The notes under the pieces are model-generated. The model did not search any database and was not told the origin of the DNA. It worked only from the letters and a program-made list of their open reading frames with translations. This document shows positions 1 to 8,438 of a stretch of DNA of 64,000 nucleotides, piece after piece. Source of the DNA: Segetibacter aerophilus. Lineage in GTDB: Bacteria; Bacteroidota; Bacteroidia; Chitinophagales; Chitinophagaceae. The first letter of the stretch is position 1. Each line of letters starts with the position of its first letter. Location of the stretch: assembly GCF_007991655.1 (NCBI RefSeq), contig NZ_BJYT01000005.1:62001-126000 (forward strand), written 5' to 3'. The translations under genes and the position numbers were made by a program.

Positions 1-1
1 G

Positions 2-64
2 CATCGAAAATTTGGTATGGAACGTTTACTGTCGGTTGACCAGGTATTCAATGATGAATGTTAG
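2..64 (+). CDS. possible C-terminal tail of an upstream gene (partial)
   Basis: An open frame enters from the left edge and ends at TAG 62-64, giving about 20 residues ending FGMERLLSVDQVFNDEC. It does not look like the membrane-embedded end of NuoH, which would be the expected neighbour of nuoI. I cannot identify it, and it may be chance. Confidence 0.2.
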   Translation, partial: HRKFGMERLLSVDQVFNDEC

Positions 65-100
65 GCAGATTATTGTTCACCGAAGAATAAAGAACAGAAA

Positions 101-128
101 GTACAAGTGAGTGACACAACGATGTTGA
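101..128 (+). repeat. dispersed intergenic element, copy 1 (GTG/CAC class)
   Basis: GTACAAGTGAGTGACACAAC followed by GATGTTGA. It contains the palindrome GTG-A-CAC and then the small inverted repeat CAAC-GAT-GTTG. The same core recurs at ten other intergenic places in this window. It lies between the partial upstream frame and nuoI. Confidence 0.8.
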
Positions 129-195
129 TAAAAGATAAAGTGACCACCAACAAAAAGATTTAAAAAAGTCCTCTCAAAGGTGTAGGTAAATAAAG

Positions 196-226
196 TTGGT
201 AGGTTAGAGGTAGAAAAATATTTTTG
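196..226 (+). promoter_or_regulatory. putative Bacteroidota promoter for nuoI
   Basis: TTG at 196-198, a 20-nt spacer, then TATTTTTG at 219-226, which matches the Bacteroidota primary sigma pattern TTG-N19/20-TAnnTTTG. Transcription would begin about 50 nt before the nuoI ATG. This suggests nuoI-N can be transcribed separately from whatever lies upstream. Confidence 0.5.
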
Positions 227-281
227 CAAACCTTTTTAAAAAAGCCGGAAGCTGGCAGCAATTGCTAAAAGCTTTCTTTAT

Positions 282-830
282 ATGCAACCGTTAACAAAAA
301 AAGTAAAACAAGTAGAACGCAAGCCAATGACCTTTCTCGAAAGGTTATACCTTCCCGAGATTTTTAAGGGAATGGCAATTACGTTTAGTCATATTTTCAA
401 AAAAGTTCCGACGGTTAGTTACCCGGAACAAACACGTCCTTTTGCTAAAGTGTTTCGTGGCTTACACGTCTTAAATCGGGATGAAGAAGGACGAGAGAAG
501 TGTACTGCATGTGGTCTTTGTGCATTAGCCTGTCCTGCAGAAGCCATCACTATGGAAGCTGCTGAACGTGTGCGAGGAGAAGAGAATTTATATCGTGAGG
601 AGAGATATGCAGCAAAATATGAGATCAACATGCTGCGCTGTATTTTTTGTGGCCTTTGTGAAGAAGCATGCCCAAAAGATGCAATCTATTTAAGTGAAAC
701 ATTTGCTCCGGCCAACTACCAGCGTAAAGGATTTATATATGGTAAAGAAGATTTGCTGATACCTAATCCGCTTACCCAACCTGAAGAGTATGAAAAGGCT
801 AAAGGGGAAAGGGCACCGGCAACACAATAA
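282..830 (+). CDS. nuoI: NADH-quinone oxidoreductase subunit I (NuoI)
   Basis: Peripheral-arm subunit of complex I carrying two [4Fe-4S] clusters (N6a/N6b) that pass electrons from NADH toward quinone. Two typical CxxCxxCxxxCP motifs are visible: C74, C77, C80, C84 and C120, C123, C126, C130. The 182-residue length fits the family, which lacks a transmembrane part. It starts at ATG 282 and is followed after 21 bp by nuoJ, in the standard I-J-K-L-M-N order. Upstream lie a dispersed repeat and a candidate promoter rather than nuoH in immediate contact, so the preceding nuo genes are either further left or elsewhere. Confidence 0.96.
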   Translation: MQPLTKKVKQVERKPMTFLERLYLPEIFKGMAITFSHIFKKVPTVSYPEQTRPFAKVFRGLHVLNRDEEGREKCTACGLCALACPAEAITMEAAERVRGEENLYREERYAAKYEINMLRCIFCGLCEEACPKDAIYLSETFAPANYQRKGFIYGKEDLLIPNPLTQPEEYEKAKGERAPATQ

Positions 831-851
831 CAACTTTACTAACCGCCACTA

Positions 852-1355
852 ATGAGTACAACTGAAATTTTATTCTGGTTTCTTTCCGCTCTTGCACTGG
901 TCAGTGCTACAATGGTCTTAATAAGCAAAAATCCTGTTCACAGTATCTTGTGGCTGATCATTGTTTTCTTTGCAATTTCAGGTCATTACATTTTATTGAA
1001 CGCACAATTCTTGGCAATCGTTAACCTCATTGTATATGCGGGTGCTATAATGGTATTGTTCCTGTTTGTGGTGATGTTAATGAATTTGAATAGCGACTCG
1101 GAGCCACAGAAAAATAACCGGTTTAAAATTGCAGGTGCTATATCAGGGGGATGTTTAATGTTGATAATGATTGATGTAATTAGGGATGCGGGCGAGGTTC
1201 AGAACGCGAAAGCTTTGGTTAAAGAAGGCAATATAGGGTTGATAAAAAACCTTGGGATGGTGTTGTTTAAAGACTACGTAATTCCATTCGAAATAAGCAG
1301 TGTGCTGTTTTTAGCAGCAATGGTGGGTGCAGTAGTAATAGGTAAGAGGAATTAA
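852..1355 (+). CDS. nuoJ: NADH-quinone oxidoreductase subunit J (NuoJ)
   Basis: Membrane-arm subunit of complex I. The 167 residues form about five hydrophobic helices. The third helix contains NLIVYAGAIMVLFLFVVML, the hallmark of NuoJ/ND6, whose pi-bulge helix links quinone reduction to proton pumping. The C-terminal helix (FLAAMVGAVVIGKRN) ends in a basic tail. It follows nuoI by 21 bp. The 110-bp gap to nuoK is unusual for this operon and holds a CCCCTTTAGGGG palindrome. Confidence 0.95.
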   Translation: MSTTEILFWFLSALALVSATMVLISKNPVHSILWLIIVFFAISGHYILLNAQFLAIVNLIVYAGAIMVLFLFVVMLMNLNSDSEPQKNNRFKIAGAISGGCLMLIMIDVIRDAGEVQNAKALVKEGNIGLIKNLGMVLFKDYVIPFEISSVLFLAAMVGAVVIGKRN

Positions 1356-1441
1356 CAGCCTAGCCCGTAAGGGGAATAACGGAGCGAATATTTTGTGGTA
1401 ATTATTTAATAACAACTTAATTTCTAAAAAGAATTAAGGCA

Positions 1442-1465
1442 AAAGCCCCTTTAGGGGTTTGGGGT
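1442..1465 (+). repeat. CCCCTTTAGGGG palindromic element before nuoK
   Basis: AAGCCCCTTTAGGGGTTTGG followed by GGT, directly abutting the nuoK ATG at 1466. It is a 12-bp perfect palindrome followed by a second G-run. Three related copies precede nuoL and a partial one (CCCTAAAGGG, 1808-1817) follows nuoK, so this is a repeated unit inside the operon. Confidence 0.75.
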
Positions 1466-1801
1466 ATGCCAATAACATATTATATAGTCTTATCGATTGT
1501 TCTGTTTTGCATTGGGGTTGTTGGAGTATTGACGCGGAGAAATGCAATTATCATTTTTATGTGTATTGAATTAATGTTGAATGCGGTAAACCTTTTACTT
1601 GTTGCTTTTTCAAAAATGCATAATGGAAAGGCAATAGTATCAAACCCAACTTCAACTGTAGGAATAGACGGCCAGTTGTTTGTATTTTTTATAATGGTAG
1701 TTGCGGCAGCAGAGGTTTGCGTGGGTTTGTCGATTATTGTTATGATGTATCGGAATACGCATTCTGTAGATGTAAATTTCTTAAACAGGTTAAAGAATTA
1801 G
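1466..1801 (+). CDS. nuoK: NADH-quinone oxidoreductase subunit K (NuoK)
   Basis: Small proton-channel subunit of complex I, 111 residues with three transmembrane helices. The conserved membrane glutamates are visible in [18 protein letters not shown] (helix 2) and [15 protein letters not shown] (helix 3). The ATG at 1466 is immediately preceded by the G-rich palindromic repeat, so no ordinary ribosome-binding site is seen. Gaps of 110 bp upstream and 182 bp downstream, both carrying repeat elements, separate it from nuoJ and nuoL. Confidence 0.96.
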   Translation: MPITYYIVLSIVLFCIGVVGVLTRRNAIIIFMCIELMLNAVNLLLVAFSKMHNGKAIVSNPTSTVGIDGQLFVFFIMVVAAAEVCVGLSIIVMMYRNTHSVDVNFLNRLKN

Positions 1802-1806
1802 CCCCG

Positions 1807-1980
1807 GCCCTAAAGGGAGAAGAGAGTAAAGCAGGCTTATAAATAATTGGAGTTGGGCAAGGAGGATTAATTCAAAAACGTTTTTAAAATATATTTTCTT
1901 AAATCCCTTTAGGGATTTAGGGTTCACTTTCTTAAGCCCCTTTAGGGGTTTGGGGGCAAATTTCCTTTAGGGGTTGGGGT
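1807..1980 (+). repeat. nuoK-nuoL spacer with repeated CCCTTTAGGG palindromes
   Basis: The 182-bp spacer holds a partial unit GCCCTAAAGGGAG (1807-1819). Three units then follow in series: AAATCCCTTTAGGGATTTAG (from 1901), TAAGCCCCTTTAGGGGTTTG (from 1934) and AAATTTCCTTTAGGGGTTGG (1958-1977). The last ends four bases before the nuoL ATG. Each could fold as a short hairpin in the nuo mRNA. The origin may be a REP-like or other miniature dispersed repeat; this is inference. Confidence 0.75.
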
Positions 1981-1983
1981 AAT

Positions 1984-3906
1984 ATGGCAAAACTCGCTTA
2001 TCTGGTACCATTGTTTCCTTTGATAGGATTTCTTATCAACGGTTTAGGTCGTAAAACTTTGTCTAAATCATTGATTGGTTTGCTAGGATGTGGTGTTATC
2101 CTTGCTTCATTTGTGGTAAGTGTTGGCATCTTTTTACAGGTAAAGCAAGACGGATTTCAGCCGCAGATCGTTCACCTATTTGACTTTATAAAAGTTCAAT
2201 CCTTTAATATCCCTTTTTCCTTTCAGGTTGACCAGTTGTCTTCTTTATTTCTGCTAATCATTACAGGCGTCGGTTTTCTTATTCATTTGTATTCGACCTC
2301 ATACATGCACAATGAAGAGACGCAACACTATGGGCGGTACTTCGCTTACTTAAATCTCTTTGTGTTCTCAATGTTGCTGTTGGTTTTGGGAGCGAACTAT
2401 GTCATTATGTTTATTGGTTGGGAAGGTGTAGGACTTTGTTCATATTTATTGATTGGTTATTGGTTCAAAAACAACAACTATAACTACGCAGCCCGCAAAG
2501 CCTTTGTAATGAACCGTATTGGCGATGTCGGGTTTTTATTGGCCGTTTTTTGGATATTGGCAAAATTAGGAACAGTCTCCTACGGAGATGTTTTTGCAAA
2601 AGCTTCGACCTTCAGCACCTTTGATGTAACAGCTATCACCATGTTGTTGTTTGTTGGGGCTATGGGAAAAAGCGCTCAAATTCCTTTATACACTTGGCTA
2701 CCAGATGCAATGGCCGGCCCCACTCCAGTGTCCGCTCTCATACATGCTGCCACTATGGTTACGGCTGGTATTTACATGATTGTTCGCAGCAATGTTTTAT
2801 ATACTATGGCTCCGACAACGCAGGCGGTTGTAGCGATTGTTGGTCTGGCTACTGCATTCCTTGCAGCCACTATTGCACTTAAGCAAAACGATATTAAAAA
2901 GGTGCTGGCTTACTCAACAGTGAGCCAGCTAGGATATATGTTTTTAGGATTGGGTGTTGGTGCTTATACCGGTGCAGTTTTTCACGTAATGACTCACGCT
3001 TTTTTTAAAGCCTTATTGTTCCTTGGTGCCGGTAGCGTCATTCATGCAATGGGCAATGAGCAGGATATCCGTGTGATGGGAGGGTTGAAGAAATACATGC
3101 CTATTACTCATATCACTTTTCTGCTGGCTTGCCTCGCGATTTCAGGTATTCCACCTTTTAGCGGCTTTTTTAGTAAAGACGAAATATTGGCGGCGGCTTA
3201 TGAGCATAATAAAGTTCTCTGGTTAATCGGCGCGATTACTGCCGGTCTTACAGCTTTCTATATGTTCCGGTTGTATGTGATGACTTTTTTAGGTGGATTT
3301 AGAGGTACTCATGACCAGGAGCATCACTTGCATGAAAGTCCGTCCGCAATGACTATCCCTTTGATCGTTCTTGCGATATTAAGTGTTATTGGAGGATTCG
3401 TTGGTATTCCTGAAGCGTTTGCTCACAATGCCCATGCGTTAGAACACTTTCTTTCTCCTGTTATAGTAAAGTCTGCCGACGCCGCGCATGGTTTAGACAC
3501 CAGTACGGAATATATGCTTATGGCTATCTCCGTTGCCTTGGCTGTGATCGCTATCATTTACGCATGGACAAGGTTTAGCAAAAAACCTGAGATAGCAGAA
3601 GCAGAAGGCGCAGGAAAGCTTCTAGCAAACAGGTGGTATGTAGATGAACTGTATGATAAAATTATTGCTAACCCACTCATAGCTCTTGGAGGTTTTCTGA
3701 AAAACGTGGTTGAAAAAAGTGGAATAGATGGCTTGGTGAACGGTGTTGGAAGAGGCGTCAATTATGCAGGTCGACAGATCAGGTTGATGCAAAGTGGCCA
3801 GGTAGGAAACTATATCCTTCTGATGGTCTTAAGTATGGTTCTGATGATTATCCTTGTTTTTTATGGTAATAATTTGAATCCTGTTCTTAAATATTTTTCA
3901 AAGTAA
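1984..3906 (+). CDS. nuoL: NADH-quinone oxidoreductase subunit L (NuoL)
   Basis: Distal antiporter-like proton-pumping subunit of complex I (ND5 family). The 640 residues match the family length of about 610-650. Visible hallmarks are GWEGVGLCSYLLIGYW (glutamate of the proton channel), GKSAQIPLYTWLPDAMAGPT with the central lysine, SALIHAATMVTAGIYMIVR, and KKVLAYSTVSQLGYM. A C-terminal extension with an amphipathic lateral helix and a final transmembrane anchor (MVLSMVLMIILVFYGN) is present. It starts at ATG 1984 and nuoM follows after 19 bp. Confidence 0.97.
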   Translation: MAKLAYLVPLFPLIGFLINGLGRKTLSKSLIGLLGCGVILASFVVSVGIFLQVKQDGFQPQIVHLFDFIKVQSFNIPFSFQVDQLSSLFLLIITGVGFLIHLYSTSYMHNEETQHYGRYFAYLNLFVFSMLLLVLGANYVIMFIGWEGVGLCSYLLIGYWFKNNNYNYAARKAFVMNRIGDVGFLLAVFWILAKLGTVSYGDVFAKASTFSTFDVTAITMLLFVGAMGKSAQIPLYTWLPDAMAGPTPVSALIHAATMVTAGIYMIVRSNVLYTMAPTTQAVVAIVGLATAFLAATIALKQNDIKKVLAYSTVSQLGYMFLGLGVGAYTGAVFHVMTHAFFKALLFLGAGSVIHAMGNEQDIRVMGGLKKYMPITHITFLLACLAISGIPPFSGFFSKDEILAAAYEHNKVLWLIGAITAGLTAFYMFRLYVMTFLGGFRGTHDQEHHLHESPSAMTIPLIVLAILSVIGGFVGIPEAFAHNAHALEHFLSPVIVKSADAAHGLDTSTEYMLMAISVALAVIAIIYAWTRFSKKPEIAEAEGAGKLLANRWYVDELYDKIIANPLIALGGFLKNVVEKSGIDGLVNGVGRGVNYAGRQIRLMQSGQVGNYILLMVLSMVLMIILVFYGNNLNPVLKYFSK

Positions 3907-3925
3907 CTGCAGGTAAAAATAAAGT

Positions 3926-5359
3926 ATGATCCCAGTTTTATTAATTGTAATTCCTCTGGTAACGGGCCTGATTTCTTTCTTTCTAAAAGAGGAAAGAAGT
4001 GCAAAAGCTTTCGCTCTGCTCAGTTCGGTTGCCACACTTGCAGTTTCCCTGATTAGTCTTTTTCAATCCGGCGACTCTCTTTCTACGGACGCCTCGTGGT
4101 TGCCCATGTTAGGCAGTCGTTTTTTAGTTTCCCTGGATGGGATGGGAAAAATTCTTACCCTGCTAACCGCTGTTTCTTTTCCAATCATATTTGCTGCGAC
4201 CTATAATAATAAGTACAAAAATCCTAACTCGTTTTATGGCTTCATGCTACTAACACAGGCAGGATTAATGGGTGTCTTTTGTGCCATGGATCTTTTCTTA
4301 TTTTATTTTTTCTGGGAGCTTGCTCTTATCCCTGCTTACTTTCTTTGCTCCAAGTGGGGTGGAGAAAAAAGGATTGCAGTTACTTTTAAGTTTTTCGTGT
4401 ACACTTTCCTTGGTTCGCTATTAATGCTCGTAGGTATTTTATTCGTTTACTTTAAAACGCCCGATCATTCTTTCGCAATTAGTTCATTGCATAATCTTGC
4501 ACTTACTGCTGGAGAGGAAAACTTTATATTTTGGTTATTTTTTATAGCCTTTGCCATTAAGATGCCTGTTTTCCCTTTTCATACATGGCAGCCCGATACA
4601 TACGAGCAAGCTCCTACAGCTGTAACTATGGTACTGAGTGGTATTATGGTTAAAATGGGTGTCTTCGCAGTGATCAGGTGGTTACTACCGATGTTCCCAG
4701 CTGCTTCTGTAAGGATGGCGGACTTTATAATGATCTTTGCGGTTGTAGGAATGATCTACGCAAGTTTGATTGCCATCAGGCAAGATGATATGAAGAGATT
4801 GGTTGCTTACTCGTCAATAGCCCACATTGGTTTGATGGCTGCAACTATGTTTACCGGTAGTGCATTTGGTATGCAGGGTGTGATATTTCAGATGTTTGCG
4901 CACGGCGTTAATATAATCGGCCTGTGGATAGTTATAGATGTAATTGAGCAGCAACTAGGAACCCGTAAATTTAGTGAGTTAGGTGGACTTGCTCAAAAAG
5001 CGCCCGTTCTTGCCATCATGTTTGTAATCATGTCTTTTGCTAATATAGCCTTGCCTCTCACTAATTCCTTTGTTGGAGAATTTTTGATGTTCAATAGCGT
5101 TTTCAATCATAGTGTTGTGCTGGGTGCTGTGGCATGCATCAGTATTATACTTGCAGCTGTTTACACTTTATGGATGGTGCAGAAAGTGTTCTATGGCGAG
5201 GTGACGAATGAAGAGCGGATTACATTGAACGTTCCAATCAATACCCAATTAATGTTGGCTATATTAGTCGCAGTTGTTTTGTTCTTTGGTGTGTATCCTC
5301 AACCTATGATTAATTTATGCGCCGAAACTGTAACAAAAATTATAGCTCAAATAAAATAG
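3926..5359 (+). CDS. nuoM: NADH-quinone oxidoreductase subunit M (NuoM)
   Basis: Second antiporter-like subunit of complex I (ND4 family), 477 residues with about 14 transmembrane helices. Family motifs are FFWELALIPAYFLCSKWGG (channel glutamate), KMPVFPFHTWQPDTYEQAPT (helix-7 lysine and loop), and MKRLVAYSSIAHIGLM. It lies 19 bp after nuoL and 18 bp before nuoN, so the three are almost certainly cotranscribed. No key residue is missing. Confidence 0.97.
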   Translation: MIPVLLIVIPLVTGLISFFLKEERSAKAFALLSSVATLAVSLISLFQSGDSLSTDASWLPMLGSRFLVSLDGMGKILTLLTAVSFPIIFAATYNNKYKNPNSFYGFMLLTQAGLMGVFCAMDLFLFYFFWELALIPAYFLCSKWGGEKRIAVTFKFFVYTFLGSLLMLVGILFVYFKTPDHSFAISSLHNLALTAGEENFIFWLFFIAFAIKMPVFPFHTWQPDTYEQAPTAVTMVLSGIMVKMGVFAVIRWLLPMFPAASVRMADFIMIFAVVGMIYASLIAIRQDDMKRLVAYSSIAHIGLMAATMFTGSAFGMQGVIFQMFAHGVNIIGLWIVIDVIEQQLGTRKFSELGGLAQKAPVLAIMFVIMSFANIALPLTNSFVGEFLMFNSVFNHSVVLGAVACISIILAAVYTLWMVQKVFYGEVTNEERITLNVPINTQLMLAILVAVVLFFGVYPQPMINLCAETVTKIIAQIK

Positions 5360-5377
5360 CGCCTCATTAGTTTACTT

Positions 5378-6748
5378 ATGAATACGATTATACTTTCGGC
5401 AATTTTTGGTGTGGTGATGATGTTTAGTGGCATTTTCATTCATAATCGTTCTGCTTACAAAAGCATTTCATCAGTTGCTTTATTACTACTGCTCGTATTA
5501 AATATCACTGAAAGCCAAGGTTCTCCTTTATTTCACATCGATACTACCAACTTTCTTCATTTCGATAAATTTGGTTTGCTTTTCAATAGTATCTGCATTT
5601 TCTCCACCTTGATTTATGTCATGCTCAGTGGAAGAGATATTGAGAAGGCAGGAAATAATACGGCTGAAGCCCACGCACTAATATTTTTTGTTTTGTGTGG
5701 TATCGGCATAGTTACTTCTTACACCAACCTGTTGATGTTATTTATTGGAATTGAAATCCTTTCCATTCCCTTATATATTTTGACCGGAAGCGATAAAAAA
5801 AATCTCAAAGGAAACGAGGCTGCGCTGAAGTACTTTTTAATGGGATCTTTTTCAACCGGAATAATGCTGATGGGTATTGCGATGCTATATGGATCAGGCG
5901 GAACGTTCATGGTTGAAAACGTAGTTAAAAACGGCATTGTCTCTTATTTATCAGCTTTAGGCATGGTTCTCATTTTTATTGCATTATGTTTCAAAGTATC
6001 AGCCGCACCTTTTCATTTTTGGACGCCTGATGTGTATGACGGTGCTCCCGCAGTCATCACTTCTTTTATGGCTACTGTTGTAAAAGTCGCTGGTTTTGCT
6101 GCCTTTATTCGCCTGATTGAAGGGCGCTTGGGAAGCATGGGAAGCCAAACAGATCGCCTCATCGCCATTGTCATTATACTTACCCTTGCTTTTGGAAACC
6201 TCACTGCTGTGTTTCAGCAAAGCGTGAAACGAATGTTGGCTTATTCTAGTATCGCCCAAGCTGGTTTCATGCTTTTCTCATTGTTTGCTGTCAATGATGC
6301 AGCCAAGGAAGGGTTGCTTTTATATGCCGCCGCCTACTCGCTTGCTACTATTGGCATTTTTGCTGTGCTGGCCAAGATGGACGATATGACTCTTGAAGGC
6401 TTCAATGGACTCTCTAAATCACAACCTTTAATTGCTGCTTTGCTGGCGATCTTCCTGCTGTCGCTTGCGGGCATTCCACTTACTGCTGGTTTCTTTGCCA
6501 AATTCTATATGTTGTCCGCCGTCGTCAAAACAGGTAAATACCTTGGGTTGGTGATAATAGGAGTTTTGTTTGCGGCTGTAAGCGCCTACTATTACTTTAA
6601 AGTAATTCAGGCAATGTATTTCAAAGATGGAAATATTGTACTCGCGCCTGTTACCGCGCGCTTCAAATACTTGCTGCTTTTTGTTGCTGTCCTTATTGTT
6701 GTGTTGGGTGTATTCCCCAACGCACTTCTAAGCTTTCTTTATTTTTAA
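5378..6748 (+). CDS. nuoN: NADH-quinone oxidoreductase subunit N (NuoN)
   Basis: Third antiporter-like subunit of complex I (ND2 family), 456 residues. Motifs are LLMLFIGIEILSIPLYIL (glutamate helix), KVSAAPFHFWTPDVYDGAPA (central lysine and loop), VKRMLAYSSIAQAGFM, and LAGIPLTAGFFAKFYM. It is the last gene of the nuo operon here. No convincing terminator follows; the next 230 bp contain a dispersed repeat copy and the promoter of the next gene. Confidence 0.96.
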   Translation: MNTIILSAIFGVVMMFSGIFIHNRSAYKSISSVALLLLLVLNITESQGSPLFHIDTTNFLHFDKFGLLFNSICIFSTLIYVMLSGRDIEKAGNNTAEAHALIFFVLCGIGIVTSYTNLLMLFIGIEILSIPLYILTGSDKKNLKGNEAALKYFLMGSFSTGIMLMGIAMLYGSGGTFMVENVVKNGIVSYLSALGMVLIFIALCFKVSAAPFHFWTPDVYDGAPAVITSFMATVVKVAGFAAFIRLIEGRLGSMGSQTDRLIAIVIILTLAFGNLTAVFQQSVKRMLAYSSIAQAGFMLFSLFAVNDAAKEGLLLYAAAYSLATIGIFAVLAKMDDMTLEGFNGLSKSQPLIAALLAIFLLSLAGIPLTAGFFAKFYMLSAVVKTGKYLGLVIIGVLFAAVSAYYYFKVIQAMYFKDGNIVLAPVTARFKYLLLFVAVLIVVLGVFPNALLSFLYF

Positions 6749-6813
6749 GAGAGATTTTAAAAAAGGCAAATATTCGCCGTGATAGTTTTGTAGCCAGCTT
6801 TACAACAATGCTC

Positions 6814-6837
6814 AATATCGTTGTGTCACTCACTTTT
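6814..6837 (-). repeat. dispersed intergenic element, copy 2 (GTG/CAC class)
   Basis: On the minus strand it reads AAAAGTGAGTGACACAACGA followed by TATT. It shares GTGAGTGACACAACGAT with copies 1 and 3 and lies in the 239-bp gap between nuoN and the FtsX-type permease. Confidence 0.75.
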
Positions 6838-6976
6838 GCTGTAAATTCATTACTCTGCATTTTCACTTGCTGTGCTGTCTCGCTCTTGTTAATTCTATCT
6901 CTCACCTACCGCTTATAGTCAAGCCTTCCGCCTCTATTCATCTCTCTTAAGGGCTTTTCGACTTCTAAGTTTACCT

Positions 6977-6984
6977 TATATTTG
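6977..6984 (+). promoter_or_regulatory. putative -7 box (TATATTTG) touching the permease start codon
   Basis: TATATTTG fits TAnnTTTG exactly and lies 3 nt before ATG 6988. A -33-like TTT is about 19 nt upstream but is weak. If used, the transcript would start at or next to the ATG and so be nearly leaderless. Confidence 0.4.
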
Positions 6985-6987
6985 GCT

Positions 6988-8259
6988 ATGAAGACTGCAG
7001 ATATTCTGGCGCTTTCTTACAAGACTGTCACAAGTAATAAACTCCGCACTGGAATTACAGTTGCCATTATTGCTTTTGGAATAATGGCTTTAATAGGTAT
7101 TATCACGGCCATCCAGGCAATGAACCAAAGTATTAAAGAAAGCTTTTCAACTTTAGGTGCTAATGCTTTTGCAATCAGGTATAAAGACAGGAATATAAAT
7201 ATTGGAGGACGGCGAAGTATTTCGGCTGTTAAGAAAGGTGCAAGGCCCGATAAGACCTCTAACGTAGGAAAGAAAATAGATTACTTGCAAGCCAAGATGT
7301 TCAAGGAAAATTTCAAGTTTCCTTCTTTAATCGGTCTCCAGCTTAATGGTCCCGGAAATGTGATTGTGAAATATGGAAATAAGGAAACAACACCCGAAGT
7401 GCAGATTCGGGGGGGAGACGAGAATTTTTTATTGATCAATGGGTATACGCTGCAGGCAGGGAGAAACTTTAGCCGTATGGATGTAGAAACAGGCAGGAAT
7501 GTTTGCTTTTTAGGAAGTGAAATAGCAGAGAAACTATTTCCTAATAAGCCTGAAGCTGCCCTTGAAAAGATAATAAGGATTGCAAATCTTCCATATCGTG
7601 TCATTGGGCTATTAAAGCCAAAAGGAAGCAGTGCTTTTTTACAAATGGATAAGGTAATAGTAACCAGCTATAACAATGTACGCCGGTTGCCCAACGCAGG
7701 AACTTCCTATACCATCAATGTAATGGTTGACAATCTAACACAGCTAGAGCCGGCAATAGGGGAGGCAACCGGAACCTTGAGAGCAATTCGTCGGCTGGAC
7801 ATAAAGGACAACGAAAATTTTTTTATTGACAAAAGCGATAGCCTCGCTGAAACCTTTATTAGCTTACTATCAAGTATTTCAGGTTCCGCGGGCGCTATTG
7901 GTCTTATAACTTTAATTGGAGCCGCTATTGGTCTTATGAATATTATGCTTGTCGCAGTTACGGAGCGAACCAAAGAAGTCGGTCTCATAAAGGCGTTAGG
8001 AGGAACAAGGAAAAGTATCAGGAATCAATTCTTGTTCGAGTCGATTATTATTAGCTTATTAGGTGCACTGTTTGGAATTGTGCTTGGAGTACTTGTTGGA
8101 AATGCCTTCGCAATGGTGGTAGGTACAGGCTTTGTGGTTCCATGGGGATGGGTGATAACAGGTATTATCATTTGTAGTGTTGTCGGCTTAGCGGCAGGTC
8201 TATGGCCTGCAATCAAAGCTTCAAAACTAGACCCGATAGTCGCATTAAGATATGAGTAA
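6988..8259 (+). CDS. FtsX/MacB-type ABC transporter permease
   Basis: Inner membrane permease of the MacB/FtsX class, 423 residues. One N-terminal helix (ITVAIIAFGIMALIGIITAI) is followed by a MacB-like periplasmic domain of about 230 residues. Three C-terminal helices carry the FtsX core, including NIMLVAVTERTKEVGLIKALGGTRKSIRNQF. Such proteins work mechanically with an ABC ATPase to move lipoproteins, peptides or drugs. No ATPase or membrane-fusion gene is adjacent, so the partner must be encoded elsewhere. An in-frame TTG lies two codons earlier (6982), inside the -7 box, so the ATG at 6988 is preferred. Confidence 0.9.
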   Translation: MKTADILALSYKTVTSNKLRTGITVAIIAFGIMALIGIITAIQAMNQSIKESFSTLGANAFAIRYKDRNINIGGRRSISAVKKGARPDKTSNVGKKIDYLQAKMFKENFKFPSLIGLQLNGPGNVIVKYGNKETTPEVQIRGGDENFLLINGYTLQAGRNFSRMDVETGRNVCFLGSEIAEKLFPNKPEAALEKIIRIANLPYRVIGLLKPKGSSAFLQMDKVIVTSYNNVRRLPNAGTSYTINVMVDNLTQLEPAIGEATGTLRAIRRLDIKDNENFFIDKSDSLAETFISLLSSISGSAGAIGLITLIGAAIGLMNIMLVAVTERTKEVGLIKALGGTRKSIRNQFLFESIIISLLGALFGIVLGVLVGNAFAMVVGTGFVVPWGWVITGIIICSVVGLAAGLWPAIKASKLDPIVALRYE

Positions 8260-8325
8260 AATGTACTCCCCTTTGGATTTATGAAACGTCAGCTCTGCAC
8301 TATAAGAGTTGAATAATGAGTTGCG

Positions 8326-8353
8326 GTACAAGTGAGTGACACAACGATCTGGA
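8326..8353 (+). repeat. dispersed intergenic element, copy 3 (GTG/CAC class)
   Basis: GTACAAGTGAGTGACACAAC followed by GATCTGGA. It is identical to copy 1 for the first 23 bases and then diverges, losing the GTTG half of the small inverted repeat. It lies between the permease and a terminator. Confidence 0.8.
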
Positions 8354-8387
8354 TTAAACTTATTTTGCCCGAAAACAAAAACGATAT

Positions 8388-8421
8388 AAAAAAGCCCGAT
8401 AGTAAACTACCGGGCTTTTTT
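8388..8421 (-). terminator. intrinsic terminator, bidirectional
   Basis: A 16-base arm AAAAAAGCCCGATAGT is matched by ACTACCGGGCTTTTTT with a 2-nt gap and one mismatch, which becomes a G-U pair in the minus-strand RNA. It lies 17 bp beyond the end of the minus-strand metalloprotease gene and can also stop plus-strand readthrough from the permease. Confidence 0.85.
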
Positions 8422-8438
8422 ACATTTAATGCTTTGTT

